This document shows positions 53,007 through 61,351 of a stretch of 64,000 nucleotides of DNA, one piece after another. Source of the DNA: Mycobacterium sp. IDR2000157661. Its GTDB lineage: Bacteria; Actinomycetota; Actinomycetes; Mycobacteriales; Mycobacteriaceae. The DNA is taken from assembly GCF_022317005.1 (NCBI RefSeq), contig NZ_CP081006.1, positions 1 through 64,000 of the forward strand, in the 5' to 3' direction. Numbering within the stretch: position 1 is the stretch's first letter; each line of letters begins with the position of its first letter. The position numbers were made by a program, and so were the translations under genes. Below the pieces are notes generated by a model, which saw only the letters and a list, made by a program, of their open reading frames with translations, was not told the origin of the DNA and made no database searches.

Positions 53007-53075
53007 GAGACCCTCCTCCGCGCCGAAACTAACAGCCCGCCGATCCGCCGAAACAGGCCAATAGCCGCAACACCC

Positions 53076-53098
53076 TGTTGCATATTTGGAACACAACA
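53076..53098. promoter_or_regulatory. LysR-type inverted repeat between Rieske operon and regulator
   Basis: TGTTG-N13-CAACA lies in the 117-bp divergent region, 26 bp before the LysR start. The interrupted dyad with an AT-rich centre fits a LysR binding site. Confidence 0.5.
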
Positions 53099-53123
53099 TC
53101 GGCGAGGAGCACAGGCCACACGC

Positions 53124-54041
53124 ATGAAGCAGAATCTCCCCTTCGACGTCGACGCATTGCTGGTCTTCGGCAAGGTCGTCGAGAATCGCAGCCTGTCGAA
53201 GGCGGCGGCGTTGCTCGGCATGCCGAAGTCGACCGTCAGCCGCAAGCTGACCAGGCTGGAGTCCGATCTGGGCATCAAGCTGCTGCGCAAGAACACCCAC
53301 CAGTTGACCGTGACCGATCTCGGCGAGAAGGTGTACCGCCACGCAGTGAACATCCTGACCGAGGCCAACGGTGTGCGCGCCCTCGTCGAGGGCAGCAGGC
53401 AGGAGCCGCAGGGCGAGCTGCGGGTCGCGATCCCCGTCTTCCTCGGCATCGATTACGCGTCTCGGGTGGGATCGGCGTTTCTTTCGCACTACCCCAATTC
53501 ACGCCTCGATATCCGGCTGGTGGACCGCATGGTGGACCCGGTCAGGGACGGTTTCGACGTGGTGTTCGGGACGGGGCCGCTGCAGGACTCGACCCTGATC
53601 GCGCGCAAGGTGTTCAGCCTCGAGCTGTTCTTGTGCGCCTCAGCTGAATTCGTTCGCCACCTCGCTGAGCCGGTGACCGAGCCCGCGCAGCTCAGTGACA
53701 TCGCGTTCATCGACTTCGGGTTCAGTGGGCCCCGCAGGCTGACGCTGACGCGCGACAAGTGCCAACACGATCTCGCACCACCGGTCCGGGCTCGCGCGAA
53801 CAACTTTCAAGTCTGCAAGCAGTACATCCTGCAGGGACTCGGCATCGGCGTGATGCCCACCCAGATCATCTGCACCGCAGAATTGCGCGACGGCACGATC
53901 GTTCCGGTGCTTCCGCAGTGGCGTATCGAACCGCTCGACGTCCACATGCTCTACCCGTTCGAATTGTCGTACTCCACGCTGATCAGCGCGTTCTACGAGA
54001 CGGCCCGCGAGATCATCGTGGAGAACATCGCCAGGGCGTGA
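53124..54041 (+). CDS. LysR-family regulator
   Basis: ATG 53124 gives 305 residues. The N-terminal winged helix reads LVFGKVVENRSLSKAAALLGMPKSTVSRKLTRLESDLGIKLLRKNTHQLTVTDLG, followed by an effector domain (LRVAIPVFLGIDYASRVGSAFLSHYPN). It is divergent from the Rieske operon and very likely regulates it in response to the pathway substrate. The form of the recognition helix resembles the CrgA/DmlR subgroup. Confidence 0.93.
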   Translation: MKQNLPFDVDALLVFGKVVENRSLSKAAALLGMPKSTVSRKLTRLESDLGIKLLRKNTHQLTVTDLGEKVYRHAVNILTEANGVRALVEGSRQEPQGELRVAIPVFLGIDYASRVGSAFLSHYPNSRLDIRLVDRMVDPVRDGFDVVFGTGPLQDSTLIARKVFSLELFLCASAEFVRHLAEPVTEPAQLSDIAFIDFGFSGPRRLTLTRDKCQHDLAPPVRARANNFQVCKQYILQGLGIGVMPTQIICTAELRDGTIVPVLPQWRIEPLDVHMLYPFELSYSTLISAFYETAREIIVENIARA

Positions 54042-54168
54042 CGGGAGAACCGACATCCCGGACGCTGCGGGCAACGTCACATCGCAGTTTCAAGCATCCG
54101 ACGCATAACTGCGCAACGAGCGGGCATACGTTGGGCCGATCTGCCCGCGTGCCGACCCTGGAGACCGA

Positions 54169-56376
54169 ATGTCGAAGTACCTGTACGCGATCGGCGCCTA
54201 CAGCTTCCGCCGCCGGTGGCTGGTGCTGGGCGTCTGGCTGGCCGTGCTCGTCGCCGTCGCAGCGGCCGGCCTCAGTCTGCGCGGCACACCCAGCGACAAC
54301 TTCACCATCCCCGGCACCGAATCACAGCGGGCGGTGGAACAGCTGCAGCAACGCCTGCCTGCGTTCAGCGGCGCCCAGACACAGGTTGCCTTCGCCACCC
54401 CCGGCGATGCGAGGCTGTCCGATCCCCCGGTGCTCACGGCGATCGACCGCTCGATGGAAGCGGTCCGGTCGATCTCCGGGGTCACGGCGGCCTCAGGGCC
54501 GGCGCAGACCCGGCTGGTGTCGGCCGACCAGAACTTCGGGCTGGGCTCGGTGCAGTGGCGGGCGCCGATCGGTGAAGTCGACGAGCAATCCCTCACCGCG
54601 CTCGAGGACGCGATGCGCCCGGCGCAGCAGGCCGGCGTGCGGGTCGAGTACTCCGGCAGCGTGTATCCGGGTTACAAGGTCAGCGTGCCGCACCTGCCGG
54701 AGATCATCGGCATCATCGTCGCGTTCGTCATCCTGATGATCACGTTCGGGGCGGTCGTCGCGGCCGGTCTGCCGATCCTCACCGCCTCCATCGGCGTGGG
54801 GATCGGCGCGATGGGAATCCTCGCTGTCGCTGCACTTGTGGAGATGCCCACTGCCGCTTTGTCACTGGCGTTGATGCTGGGGCTGTCCTGCGGCATCGAC
54901 TACTCGTTGTTCATCCTGAACCGGTACCGCAACAACCTGTTGCTGCTCAAGCCCATGCGGGAGGCGGCAGCGTTGGCCGCGGGCACGGCAGGCGGGGCGG
55001 TGGTGTTCGCCGCACTGACGGTCATCATCGCGCTGTGCGGTCTGTCGCTGGTGGGCATTCCGTTCCTGACGTACATGGGACTGGCCGCTGCCGCATCGGT
55101 GCTCATCGCCATGCTGATCTCGATCACCCTGCTACCTGCGCTGCTCAGCCTGGCGGGCAGGCGGGTCGCCAACTTCGTCAAGACTCCGCTGCAGCCGAAC
55201 CGGGCCAAGGAAGTCGCCCAGGTGGCCGCGTTCACACCGCACCGCACCATGGGCGCACAGTGGGGCCGCTTTGTAGTCGCCCACCGCAAGCCGCTGCTGG
55301 TGATCGGCACCGCCGCCCTGATACTCATCGGGCTGCCGACCTTCGGCATGCACCTCGGATTGCCCAGCGGCGGTTCGCAACCCGAGTCGAGCACGGCGCG
55401 CCAGGCCTACGACCTCACGTCCGAGCAGCTCGGGCCGGGGTTCAACGGACCGCTGCTGATCGTCGCGGGCCTCACCGCCGCCAATGGACCCGAGGCCGCC
55501 GCCACCATCGCCGCAAACGTCAATCGTGAGGAGGGCGTCGTCATGGCCGCCCCGTCGATGAGCGACAAGGGGATCGCGATCATCCAGGTCATTCCCGCGA
55601 CGGGTCCCAACGACCCGGCGACCGCCGACCTGGTCAAGCGAATCCGTGCGGACCGCGACACGATCGAAGGTGAGACCGGCGCAACGATTCTCGTCGGCGG
55701 GAACACCGCTTCCAACATCGACACGTCCGACAAGCTGGCCGGGGCGCTCCCCATCTTCCTGGTGGTGGTGGTTGGACTGGCCTTCATCCTGCTCACCGTC
55801 GCCTTCCGGACAGCCTGGGTGCCGATCAGCTCGATCCTGGGCTTCCTGATGTCGGTTTTCGCCGCCCTGGGCGTGCAAGTCGCCGTCTTCCAATGGGGTT
55901 GGGGTGCCGGCCTGCTGGGGATCACTCCCGGTGAGACGATCAGCTTCCTGCCGGTCATCGTGTTGGCCATCATCTTCGGGCTCTCCAGCGACTATCAGGT
56001 CTTCGTGGTGTCGCGGATGAAGGAGGAGCTCAGCCGCACCGACGACCCGCTCGACGCGGTCCGCAACGGGGTCGGCTTGTCCGCCCGGGTGGTCTGCGCC
56101 GCCGCGTTGATCATGTTCGGCGTCTTCATCGCCTTCCTTGCCGGCGGCGACCCCATCATCAAGTCCGTCGGCCTGACCCTGGCCGTCGGTGTCTTCCTCG
56201 ACGCCTTCGTGGTGCGGTTGACCTTGATCCCCGCTGGCATGAGCATGCTGGGCAACCGGATGTGGGCCCATTCGCGGTGGTTCGAGAAGCTCGTGCCCGA
56301 CGTCGACATCGAGGGCACCGCACTGGATGCGCGTGACGACATCCCGCTGGCCGCGAGCGGCTCGCGCGCCGGTTGA
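54169..56376 (+). CDS. MmpL-family transporter (735 aa)
   Basis: A smaller MmpL protein with a first helix (WLVLGVWLAVLVAVAAAGLSL), a periplasmic domain, a five-helix block with GLSCGIDYSLFILNRYR, a second periplasmic domain from about 400 to 520 and a second helix block with FGLSSDYQVFVVSRMKEEL. The D-Y pairs in both halves are the proton-relay motifs of MmpL proteins. The length matches the MmpL11/13-like group and not the 950-1000-residue type. Likely role: export of a lipid or glycolipid to the cell envelope. Neighbours give no substrate. Confidence 0.92.
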   Translation: MSKYLYAIGAYSFRRRWLVLGVWLAVLVAVAAAGLSLRGTPSDNFTIPGTESQRAVEQLQQRLPAFSGAQTQVAFATPGDARLSDPPVLTAIDRSMEAVRSISGVTAASGPAQTRLVSADQNFGLGSVQWRAPIGEVDEQSLTALEDAMRPAQQAGVRVEYSGSVYPGYKVSVPHLPEIIGIIVAFVILMITFGAVVAAGLPILTASIGVGIGAMGILAVAALVEMPTAALSLALMLGLSCGIDYSLFILNRYRNNLLLLKPMREAAALAAGTAGGAVVFAALTVIIALCGLSLVGIPFLTYMGLAAAASVLIAMLISITLLPALLSLAGRRVANFVKTPLQPNRAKEVAQVAAFTPHRTMGAQWGRFVVAHRKPLLVIGTAALILIGLPTFGMHLGLPSGGSQPESSTARQAYDLTSEQLGPGFNGPLLIVAGLTAANGPEAAATIAANVNREEGVVMAAPSMSDKGIAIIQVIPATGPNDPATADLVKRIRADRDTIEGETGATILVGGNTASNIDTSDKLAGALPIFLVVVVGLAFILLTVAFRTAWVPISSILGFLMSVFAALGVQVAVFQWGWGAGLLGITPGETISFLPVIVLAIIFGLSSDYQVFVVSRMKEELSRTDDPLDAVRNGVGLSARVVCAAALIMFGVFIAFLAGGDPIIKSVGLTLAVGVFLDAFVVRLTLIPAGMSMLGNRMWAHSRWFEKLVPDVDIEGTALDARDDIPLAASGSRAG

Positions 56377-56444
56377 CTTGGCGAACACCGACCGGGGACG
56401 AAATTGACGTTGCAGATGGTCGGTCAGTGGGTACTAGAAAAGCC

Positions 56445-56639
56445 ATGAACGCCGACACGATAATCGCGATGGCGGGCCTGGTGGCACTGGGCGCCGCCGC
56501 GTTCACGGGGGCGATCTGGGACAGCCCGCTGGTGTCCTCGGCCGCACTCTTCGGACGTCGTCAGCACCCGTACGGCCGGCATGCGATGCCTGCCGACACG
56601 CCCGTACGGACCCGCGCGCACGCCCACAGCGGAGCCTGA
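56445..56639 (+). CDS. Small single-helix membrane protein (64 aa)
   Basis: MNADTIIAMAGLVALGAAAFTGAIWDSPLV is one membrane helix; the rest is a basic, histidine-rich tail (GRRQHPYGRHAMPADT). It starts at ATG 56445 after the MmpL gene with a 68-bp gap. No family is known to me. The SigF-like promoter lies downstream of it. Confidence 0.55.
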   Translation: MNADTIIAMAGLVALGAAAFTGAIWDSPLVSSAALFGRRQHPYGRHAMPADTPVRTRAHAHSGA

Positions 56640-56686
56640 ACCACCAGTTCGGCGCGGGTGGCCGACTCCGCGGCCCCGGTGGAAAT

Positions 56687-56713
56687 GTTTCAGCAGGTTG
56701 TCCGGAGGGGTAC
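56687..56713 (+). promoter_or_regulatory. SigF-type promoter upstream of the sigma factor gene
   Basis: GTTT (56687-56690), 17 bases, GGGTAC (56708-56713). The mycobacterial SigF consensus is GTTT-N15-17-GGGTAT, so this is one base off. It lies 75 bp before the sigma gene start and suggests self-activation. Confidence 0.65.
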
Positions 56714-56787
56714 GGTAGTTGCCATAGCCACAGGTTCAGATCCGAGCCGTGTGATCGATACGGCAGGGTCGAAAGTAAGGGGCCTGT

Positions 56788-57666
56788 GTGGTGTCTGAAG
56801 CCAACTCCGAGTATGCCGAAGTGGCGGAGATGTTCCGTCGCCTCAAGTCTCTCGATGAGAATTCAGCAGCCTTCCGACGACAGCGCGATTCCATCGTCGA
56901 GCGAGCGCTGCCGCTCGCCGACCACATAGCTCGCCGGTACAAGAACCGCGGGGAGCCGATCGACGACCTCGTGCAGGCCGCGCGGGTGGGTCTGGTCAAT
57001 GCGGTCAACCGCTTCGATCCCGACAACGGCGCCGACTTCCTGTCGTTCGCGGTGCCGACGATGATGGGCGAGGTGCGTCGCCACTTCCGCGACTACGGCT
57101 GGGCGGTCAAGGTGCCGCGTCGCCTCAAGGACCTGCAGAGCCAGCTCGTGAAGGCGCGCGCGGAGCTCTCGCAGCAGATCGGCCGCGCCCCCACCGCCAG
57201 CGAGGTGGCCAACCACCTCGGCATCGAACGGGAGGCGGTCATGGAGGCGACCATCGCCAGCAGCAATTACGCCACCCTTTCGACCGACATCCCTGCGACC
57301 GCCGACGACGAGCACCGTTCGGTCGGGGACACGCTGGGTGGCCTCGATCCCAACATCGACAAGGTGGTCGAGCTGGAGGCGGTGCGACCGCTGATCGCGG
57401 CGCTGCCCGACCGAGAGCGAATGGTTCTCACACTGCGCTTCTTCGAGAGCATGACGCAGACCCAGATCGCCGAGCGCATGGGCTATTCCCAGATGCACGT
57501 TTCCCGGTTGCTCGCCCAGGCGCTGCGCCGCCTGCGGGATCAGCTGCGCGATCAGGAGCTCGGGGAGGAGGAGCCCACGCAGGCGGCGGCGTCGCAGCGC
57601 CGCCGCCCGGCCAAGCTCCCGATCGCCCGCTCACCGGCCACGCCGGGGCTCAGGCGCGGCGCGTAG
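56788..57666 (+). CDS. SigF-family (SigB/SigF/SigG) sigma factor
   Basis: A 292-residue group 3 sigma factor from GTG 56788. Region 2 is VERALPLADHIARRYKNRGEPIDDLVQAARVGLVNAVNRFDPDNGADFLSFAVPTMMGEVRRHFRD. Region 3 includes IGRAPTASEVANHLG, and region 4 is LIAALPDRERMVLTLRFFESMTQTQIAERMGYSQMHVSRLLAQALRRLRD. The C-terminal tail of 35 residues is basic and proline-rich. No anti-sigma gene (rsbW/usfX) is adjacent, unlike the classical sigF locus, so this is probably a paralogue. Confidence 0.92.
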   Translation: MVSEANSEYAEVAEMFRRLKSLDENSAAFRRQRDSIVERALPLADHIARRYKNRGEPIDDLVQAARVGLVNAVNRFDPDNGADFLSFAVPTMMGEVRRHFRDYGWAVKVPRRLKDLQSQLVKARAELSQQIGRAPTASEVANHLGIEREAVMEATIASSNYATLSTDIPATADDEHRSVGDTLGGLDPNIDKVVELEAVRPLIAALPDRERMVLTLRFFESMTQTQIAERMGYSQMHVSRLLAQALRRLRDQLRDQELGEEEPTQAAASQRRRPAKLPIARSPATPGLRRGA

Positions 57667-57683
57667 CCCCCTTGACGTCGACG

Positions 57684-58109
57684 TCAGTCGCGTCGCGGGG
57701 CGAACACCGGCACGTATGCGGGTTCCCCTCCGGCGGAATGGCATTCGAACCGCACTTCGACGGGCATACCGATGCGAACCGAGTCGGGTTCGCAGTCGAC
57801 GATGTTGGTCGCCAGCCGCAGCCCGGGCTGCTCGTCCAGTTCGACGATCGCGATGACGTAGGGCACCGGTACGGCCGGGTTGAACGGTTGATGGTTGACC
57901 GTGTAGGTGAACACCGTGCCGGAGCCCGAAACGGCGTGCGCTTCCAATGCGGCGTCGCAGGCTGGGCAGTCCGCGGCGGGCGGCGACACCCACAATGCGC
58001 AGCGGGGACACCGATCGATCAGCAGTTGCCCGCCGCTTCCCCCGGTCCAGAAGGCCCGGTTGATGTCGTCGAGTGGCGGCAGCATCCGAGTCGGGGCGTC
58101 GTCGGCCAT
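57684..58109 (-). CDS. DUF35 zinc-ribbon/OB-fold protein (thiolase partner)
   Basis: A 141-residue protein with an N-terminal helix (LDDINRAFWTGG), a zinc-ribbon (DRCPRCALWVSPPAADCPACDAAL) and an OB-fold with GSGTVFTYTVNHQPFNP. DUF35 proteins bind acyl-CoA and partner Ltp2-like thiolases and aldolases, for example in sterol side-chain loss. It is divergent from exactly such a thiolase gene at 58173. Confidence 0.92.
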   Translation of the reverse strand: MADDAPTRMLPPLDDINRAFWTGGSGGQLLIDRCPRCALWVSPPAADCPACDAALEAHAVSGSGTVFTYTVNHQPFNPAVPVPYVIAIVELDEQPGLRLATNIVDCEPDSVRIGMPVEVRFECHSAGGEPAYVPVFAPRRD

Positions 58110-58172
58110 GGGGAAAAAGTACAGTCCGGGGAGTTGTCTTCACAATGATGGCCTCAGGCAGGTGGTTACCGG

Positions 58173-59366
58173 GTGAGCATTTTCGAGAAGGACGCGATCG
58201 TCAGCGGGCTCGGCATCTCACGGGTGGGTAGGCGCACCGGCATCCCGGGGCTGGAGTTGACAGTGGAAGCCGCGCGAGCCGCCATCGAAGACGCCGGGTT
58301 GACCACCGAGGATATCGACGGCATCGTGACCTTCGGGGACACTCCCTCACCGGAAGTCGTTGCGGCACTGGTAAACCGATCTTCCGACGTCGGATTCGGC
58401 TTTCCGACCGCAGGAGTGCTCACCCCTGTCGTGTCGGCGATACTCGCGGTGTCGCAACGACGGGCGCGACACGTGCTGGTCTATCGGACTGTCCAGATGC
58501 TCGGTGGTTCCCTCACCCAGGCGCCCGCATCCGCGGAGCCCAACCCCCTTGCCGACCCGCCGGTCGAACCACGCGCACCCGGTACGCCACGCAAACTCAG
58601 GCCGTTCGAAGACATCGGCGAATTGCTTGCCGCCCACTCTTATTCGGCCGCGAACTGGCTCGCCATGCACTGCAGGCGCCACATGGAGCTGTACGGAACC
58701 ACCAAGGAGCAATTGGGCTGGCTGGCGATCAACAGCAGGCGCAACGCCGCACTGAACCCGCTGGCGGCCTATCGCCGGCCGATGACCATGGAGGACTACC
58801 TAAGCTCGCGGCCGGTGTCCACTCCGTTCAGCCTGTTCGACTGCGACGTGCCGGTCGACGGGTCGATCGCCCTCGTCATCTCCCACGCCGACTATGCGAA
58901 GGACTGCCAGAACCGCGCGGTGTCGGTGGAAGCAGTCGGCGGAGCTTATGGTTCGGGCGGCTGGTTCCATCGGCAGGACTTTCCCAAGATGGCGTCGAGC
59001 GAAGCCGCACAACAGATGTGGTCGCGCACCGACCTGACACCGTCCGACGTGGACGTGGCCGAGCTCTACGACGGCTTCACCTTCCTCACGTTCGCGTGGC
59101 TGGAAGCGCTGGGCTTCTGTGGTGACGGTGAAGCGGGGCCGTTCGTCGAGGGTGCGACGAGGATCACGCTCGACGGTGCGCTGCCGCTGAACACCTACGG
59201 CGGGCAGCTGTCGGCCGGCCGCATGCACGGCTACTGGCTGTTGCACGAAGCGTGCTTACAGCTGCGCGGGCAGGCCGGTGAGCGGCAGGTGGCGCACAGA
59301 CCCGAGGTGGCCGTGGCCGCGGCGGGCGGTGGTCCGATCGCCGGCTGCCTGCTGCTGACCTGCTGA
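58173..59366 (+). CDS. SCP-x/Ltp2-type thiolase-fold protein
   Basis: GTG 58173 gives a 397-residue thiolase-like lipid-transfer protein. Family segments are GIPGLELTVEAARAAIEDAGLTTEDIDGIVTFG, FSLFDCDVPVDGSIALVISHADYAKD, DLTPSDVDVAELYDGFTFLTFAWLEALGFC and the end GGQLSAGRMHGYWLLHEACLQLRGQAGERQV. The usual nucleophilic cysteine of thiolases is not obvious in the N-terminal half, which is normal for Ltp2-type aldolases. Pairing with DUF35 supports a retro-aldol or condensing step on a CoA ester. Confidence 0.9.
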   Translation: MSIFEKDAIVSGLGISRVGRRTGIPGLELTVEAARAAIEDAGLTTEDIDGIVTFGDTPSPEVVAALVNRSSDVGFGFPTAGVLTPVVSAILAVSQRRARHVLVYRTVQMLGGSLTQAPASAEPNPLADPPVEPRAPGTPRKLRPFEDIGELLAAHSYSAANWLAMHCRRHMELYGTTKEQLGWLAINSRRNAALNPLAAYRRPMTMEDYLSSRPVSTPFSLFDCDVPVDGSIALVISHADYAKDCQNRAVSVEAVGGAYGSGGWFHRQDFPKMASSEAAQQMWSRTDLTPSDVDVAELYDGFTFLTFAWLEALGFCGDGEAGPFVEGATRITLDGALPLNTYGGQLSAGRMHGYWLLHEACLQLRGQAGERQVAHRPEVAVAAAGGGPIAGCLLLTC

Positions 59367-59750
59367 TCAGTCGGCGGTGCGCCGGCGGGGTCGCAGGGCA
59401 CCCCAGAGTCCGACGGCGATCCCGATGACCGCCCCGCCGAGGCCGATGACTTGTTGTGAGCGCTTCAAGTCGCGGTGCACGCCCATCCCGCCGAGAAGAT
59501 CGGCCGCGTCGGCGCCGCCCGATGCCAGGAACCACCCGCGGGTGTCGCGTCCCCGCACCGCTGCCGTCATGAGCAGCCCACCGATCAGCGCGTCGCGGTA
59601 GCCCATGGACCGCAGCAGGAGTAGAGCCGTGGGGCTCGGCGCCTCGTCGTCACCCCAGAGGCGGTTGGCCCGCACGGGGTCGATCAGGAACGAGACGCCC
59701 GAGGCGAGTCGGATGGTGCCCGTGGCGAGCGCGGGGCGGTCGAGTGGCAT
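59367..59750 (-). CDS. Small membrane protein, DUF4267-like (127 aa)
   Basis: Residues 10-120 hold about four weakly hydrophobic segments: ALATGTIRLASGVSFLIDP, ALLLLRSMGYRDALIGGLLMTAAV, GADAADLLGGM and QQVIGLGGAVIGIAVGLWGAL. The pattern resembles DUF4267-type membrane proteins of mycobacteria. Function is unknown. It is convergent with the thiolase gene; its stop abuts that of the thiolase. Confidence 0.7.
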   Translation of the reverse strand: MPLDRPALATGTIRLASGVSFLIDPVRANRLWGDDEAPSPTALLLLRSMGYRDALIGGLLMTAAVRGRDTRGWFLASGGADAADLLGGMGVHRDLKRSQQVIGLGGAVIGIAVGLWGALRPRRRTAD

Positions 59751-59802
59751 GTCGGGAGCCTAGAGTGCCATCGCCGGTACTCGGCGCGAACCGGCGCGCC
59801 GG

Positions 59803-60669
59803 TCATCTGCCGTGCGCGGCGAAGAACTGCCCGGTGGCGCCTGAGGCGTCGAACGGGGCGAAGGGACCACCCGGCCAGACGTGGCCGCCGCCGTCGATCT
59901 GAACGAACTCGACGGTGGTGCCGCCCGCGCATCCGGCCGAAGTGAACCGGTGCACCGGGCCGGCCACCTGGTCGACGGGCGGCGGACAGCCGTTGACGTC
60001 TCGCCACCGCTGCGCCATCGCCGGGGCAGCGACGATCTCGCTGGGTCCGCCGCGACCGACCATCGGACCTCCGCCGAACGGCACCACCGAATCGGTGGTG
60101 CCGTTGACCTTGAGGACCGACAGCGGTTGCGAGGGGGCGCAAGGCATCGCGGCGCCCAGCGATCCGGCGACGGGGGCGACGGCGGCGAACACGTCGGCGC
60201 GTTCGCACCCCAACCGTGAGGCCATGAAGCCGCCTGCGGACATCCCGGTGGCATAGACCCGGCTCGGCGCCACGCCGTAGTCCTGGCGCAACCGCTCGAC
60301 AAGGGCGACGAGGAACCCGACGTCGTCGACTCCCTGCCGGTCAGGAACCGATGCGCCCCGACCGTCTGCCCAGCTCATGTCGATGCCGTCGGGATAGGCC
60401 ACCACGAACCCGTGTCGGTCGGCGATCGCGTTGTAGTTGGTCGACGCGGCCCACGCACCGCCCGTCATCCCCGAGCCGTGCAGGTTGAGGACGATGCCGG
60501 TGTACTGGTCCCGCCCGGCCGGAGCGTGCACGACGTAGGTGCGGTTGAGCCCACCGACCGTCAATGCCCCCGCCGCGTCGCCGCCGGGGAATGCCCAAGC
60601 TCGTAGACCACCGCCGGCGATGAGAAGCAGCAGGGCGACCGAGAGTGCCGTCGTCCGGGCGAACATCAT
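59803..60669 (-). CDS. Secreted PHB-depolymerase-type esterase
   Basis: ATG 60669 (MMFARTTALSVALLLLIAGGGLRAWAFPGG) begins with a signal peptide; no lipobox cysteine is present. The alpha/beta hydrolase core has LNLHGSGMTGGAW (oxyanion region), the nucleophile elbow ATGMSAGGFMASRLGC, and the late histidine in GGGHVWPGG. Length is 288 residues. This is the LpqC/PHB depolymerase family of exported esterases. Substrates could be polyester or cell-wall esters. Confidence 0.9.
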   Translation of the reverse strand: MMFARTTALSVALLLLIAGGGLRAWAFPGGDAAGALTVGGLNRTYVVHAPAGRDQYTGIVLNLHGSGMTGGAWAASTNYNAIADRHGFVVAYPDGIDMSWADGRGASVPDRQGVDDVGFLVALVERLRQDYGVAPSRVYATGMSAGGFMASRLGCERADVFAAVAPVAGSLGAAMPCAPSQPLSVLKVNGTTDSVVPFGGGPMVGRGGPSEIVAAPAMAQRWRDVNGCPPPVDQVAGPVHRFTSAGCAGGTTVEFVQIDGGGHVWPGGPFAPFDASGATGQFFAAHGR

Positions 60670-60739
60670 CACCACCGGCACTCTAGAGCCATCGCGTCGA
60701 CCGGTCGCCGTCGACGTCCCTTCCCGGTGCCGATGGAGG

Positions 60740-61132
60740 CTAGGCCCCCTGGCGCAGCACTCGGGCGAGGCCGTCACAATCGGCCACGGTGACCGTCAGG
60801 CTGGGATGGCGCAACCGGCCGGTCGGCTCGATGCCGCCGACGGGTGTCCGGAACTCGATGCAGACACCCCGCTCGCCGTTGGTCGCGAAGGTCAGTCCTC
60901 GATCGCTCACCGACAAATGCGCCGGGCCTGCGGTCTTGAGGTAGGCATACGGCCCGGTGATCGAGACGTCGGCGACGTTGTCGAGCGTCGTCCGCAGCCG
61001 CCACAAGCCGAACCTGACCGACAGCCGGCCGTCCGCGCACAGCACCTCACATGTCGAGGGCGCGATGCCGAAGGGCAGCGCCGCGATCCGGTAGGCCGTC
61101 GCGAACCGGAAGTCGAACAGTTTGCCGGTCAT
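60740..61132 (-). CDS. Conserved mycobacterial protein, function unknown (130 aa)
   Basis: A beta-rich soluble protein starting at ATG 61132 with MTGKLFDFRFATAYRIAALPFGI. Segments such as VRFGLWRLRTTLDNVADVSITGPY and GLTFATNGERGVCIEFRTPVGGIEPTGRLRHPSLTVTVAD recall conserved mycobacterial hypotheticals, possibly PH-like in fold. It has no signal peptide. No neighbour gives a hint about its job. Confidence 0.75.
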   Translation of the reverse strand: MTGKLFDFRFATAYRIAALPFGIAPSTCEVLCADGRLSVRFGLWRLRTTLDNVADVSITGPYAYLKTAGPAHLSVSDRGLTFATNGERGVCIEFRTPVGGIEPTGRLRHPSLTVTVADCDGLARVLRQGA

Positions 61133-61351
61133 CGGCGGTGGCTACCCGGCGGCGCCCCGGCGAAAACTCCATGCGGCGAGTCACCGAATCAGCCACCTGA
61201 TGCCTCCCCCCGTTTCCGGCGCAGCGGTTGCGACACGGTCACGAGTCGATACCCGTTGGTGCACGAAGATCACTTCGGTCACATGTGCCACTAACGTCAC
61301 AGCAGCCACCGTGACGTCGCCGCGACGTCCGCCTCTTGCGAAGGGTGTGAC

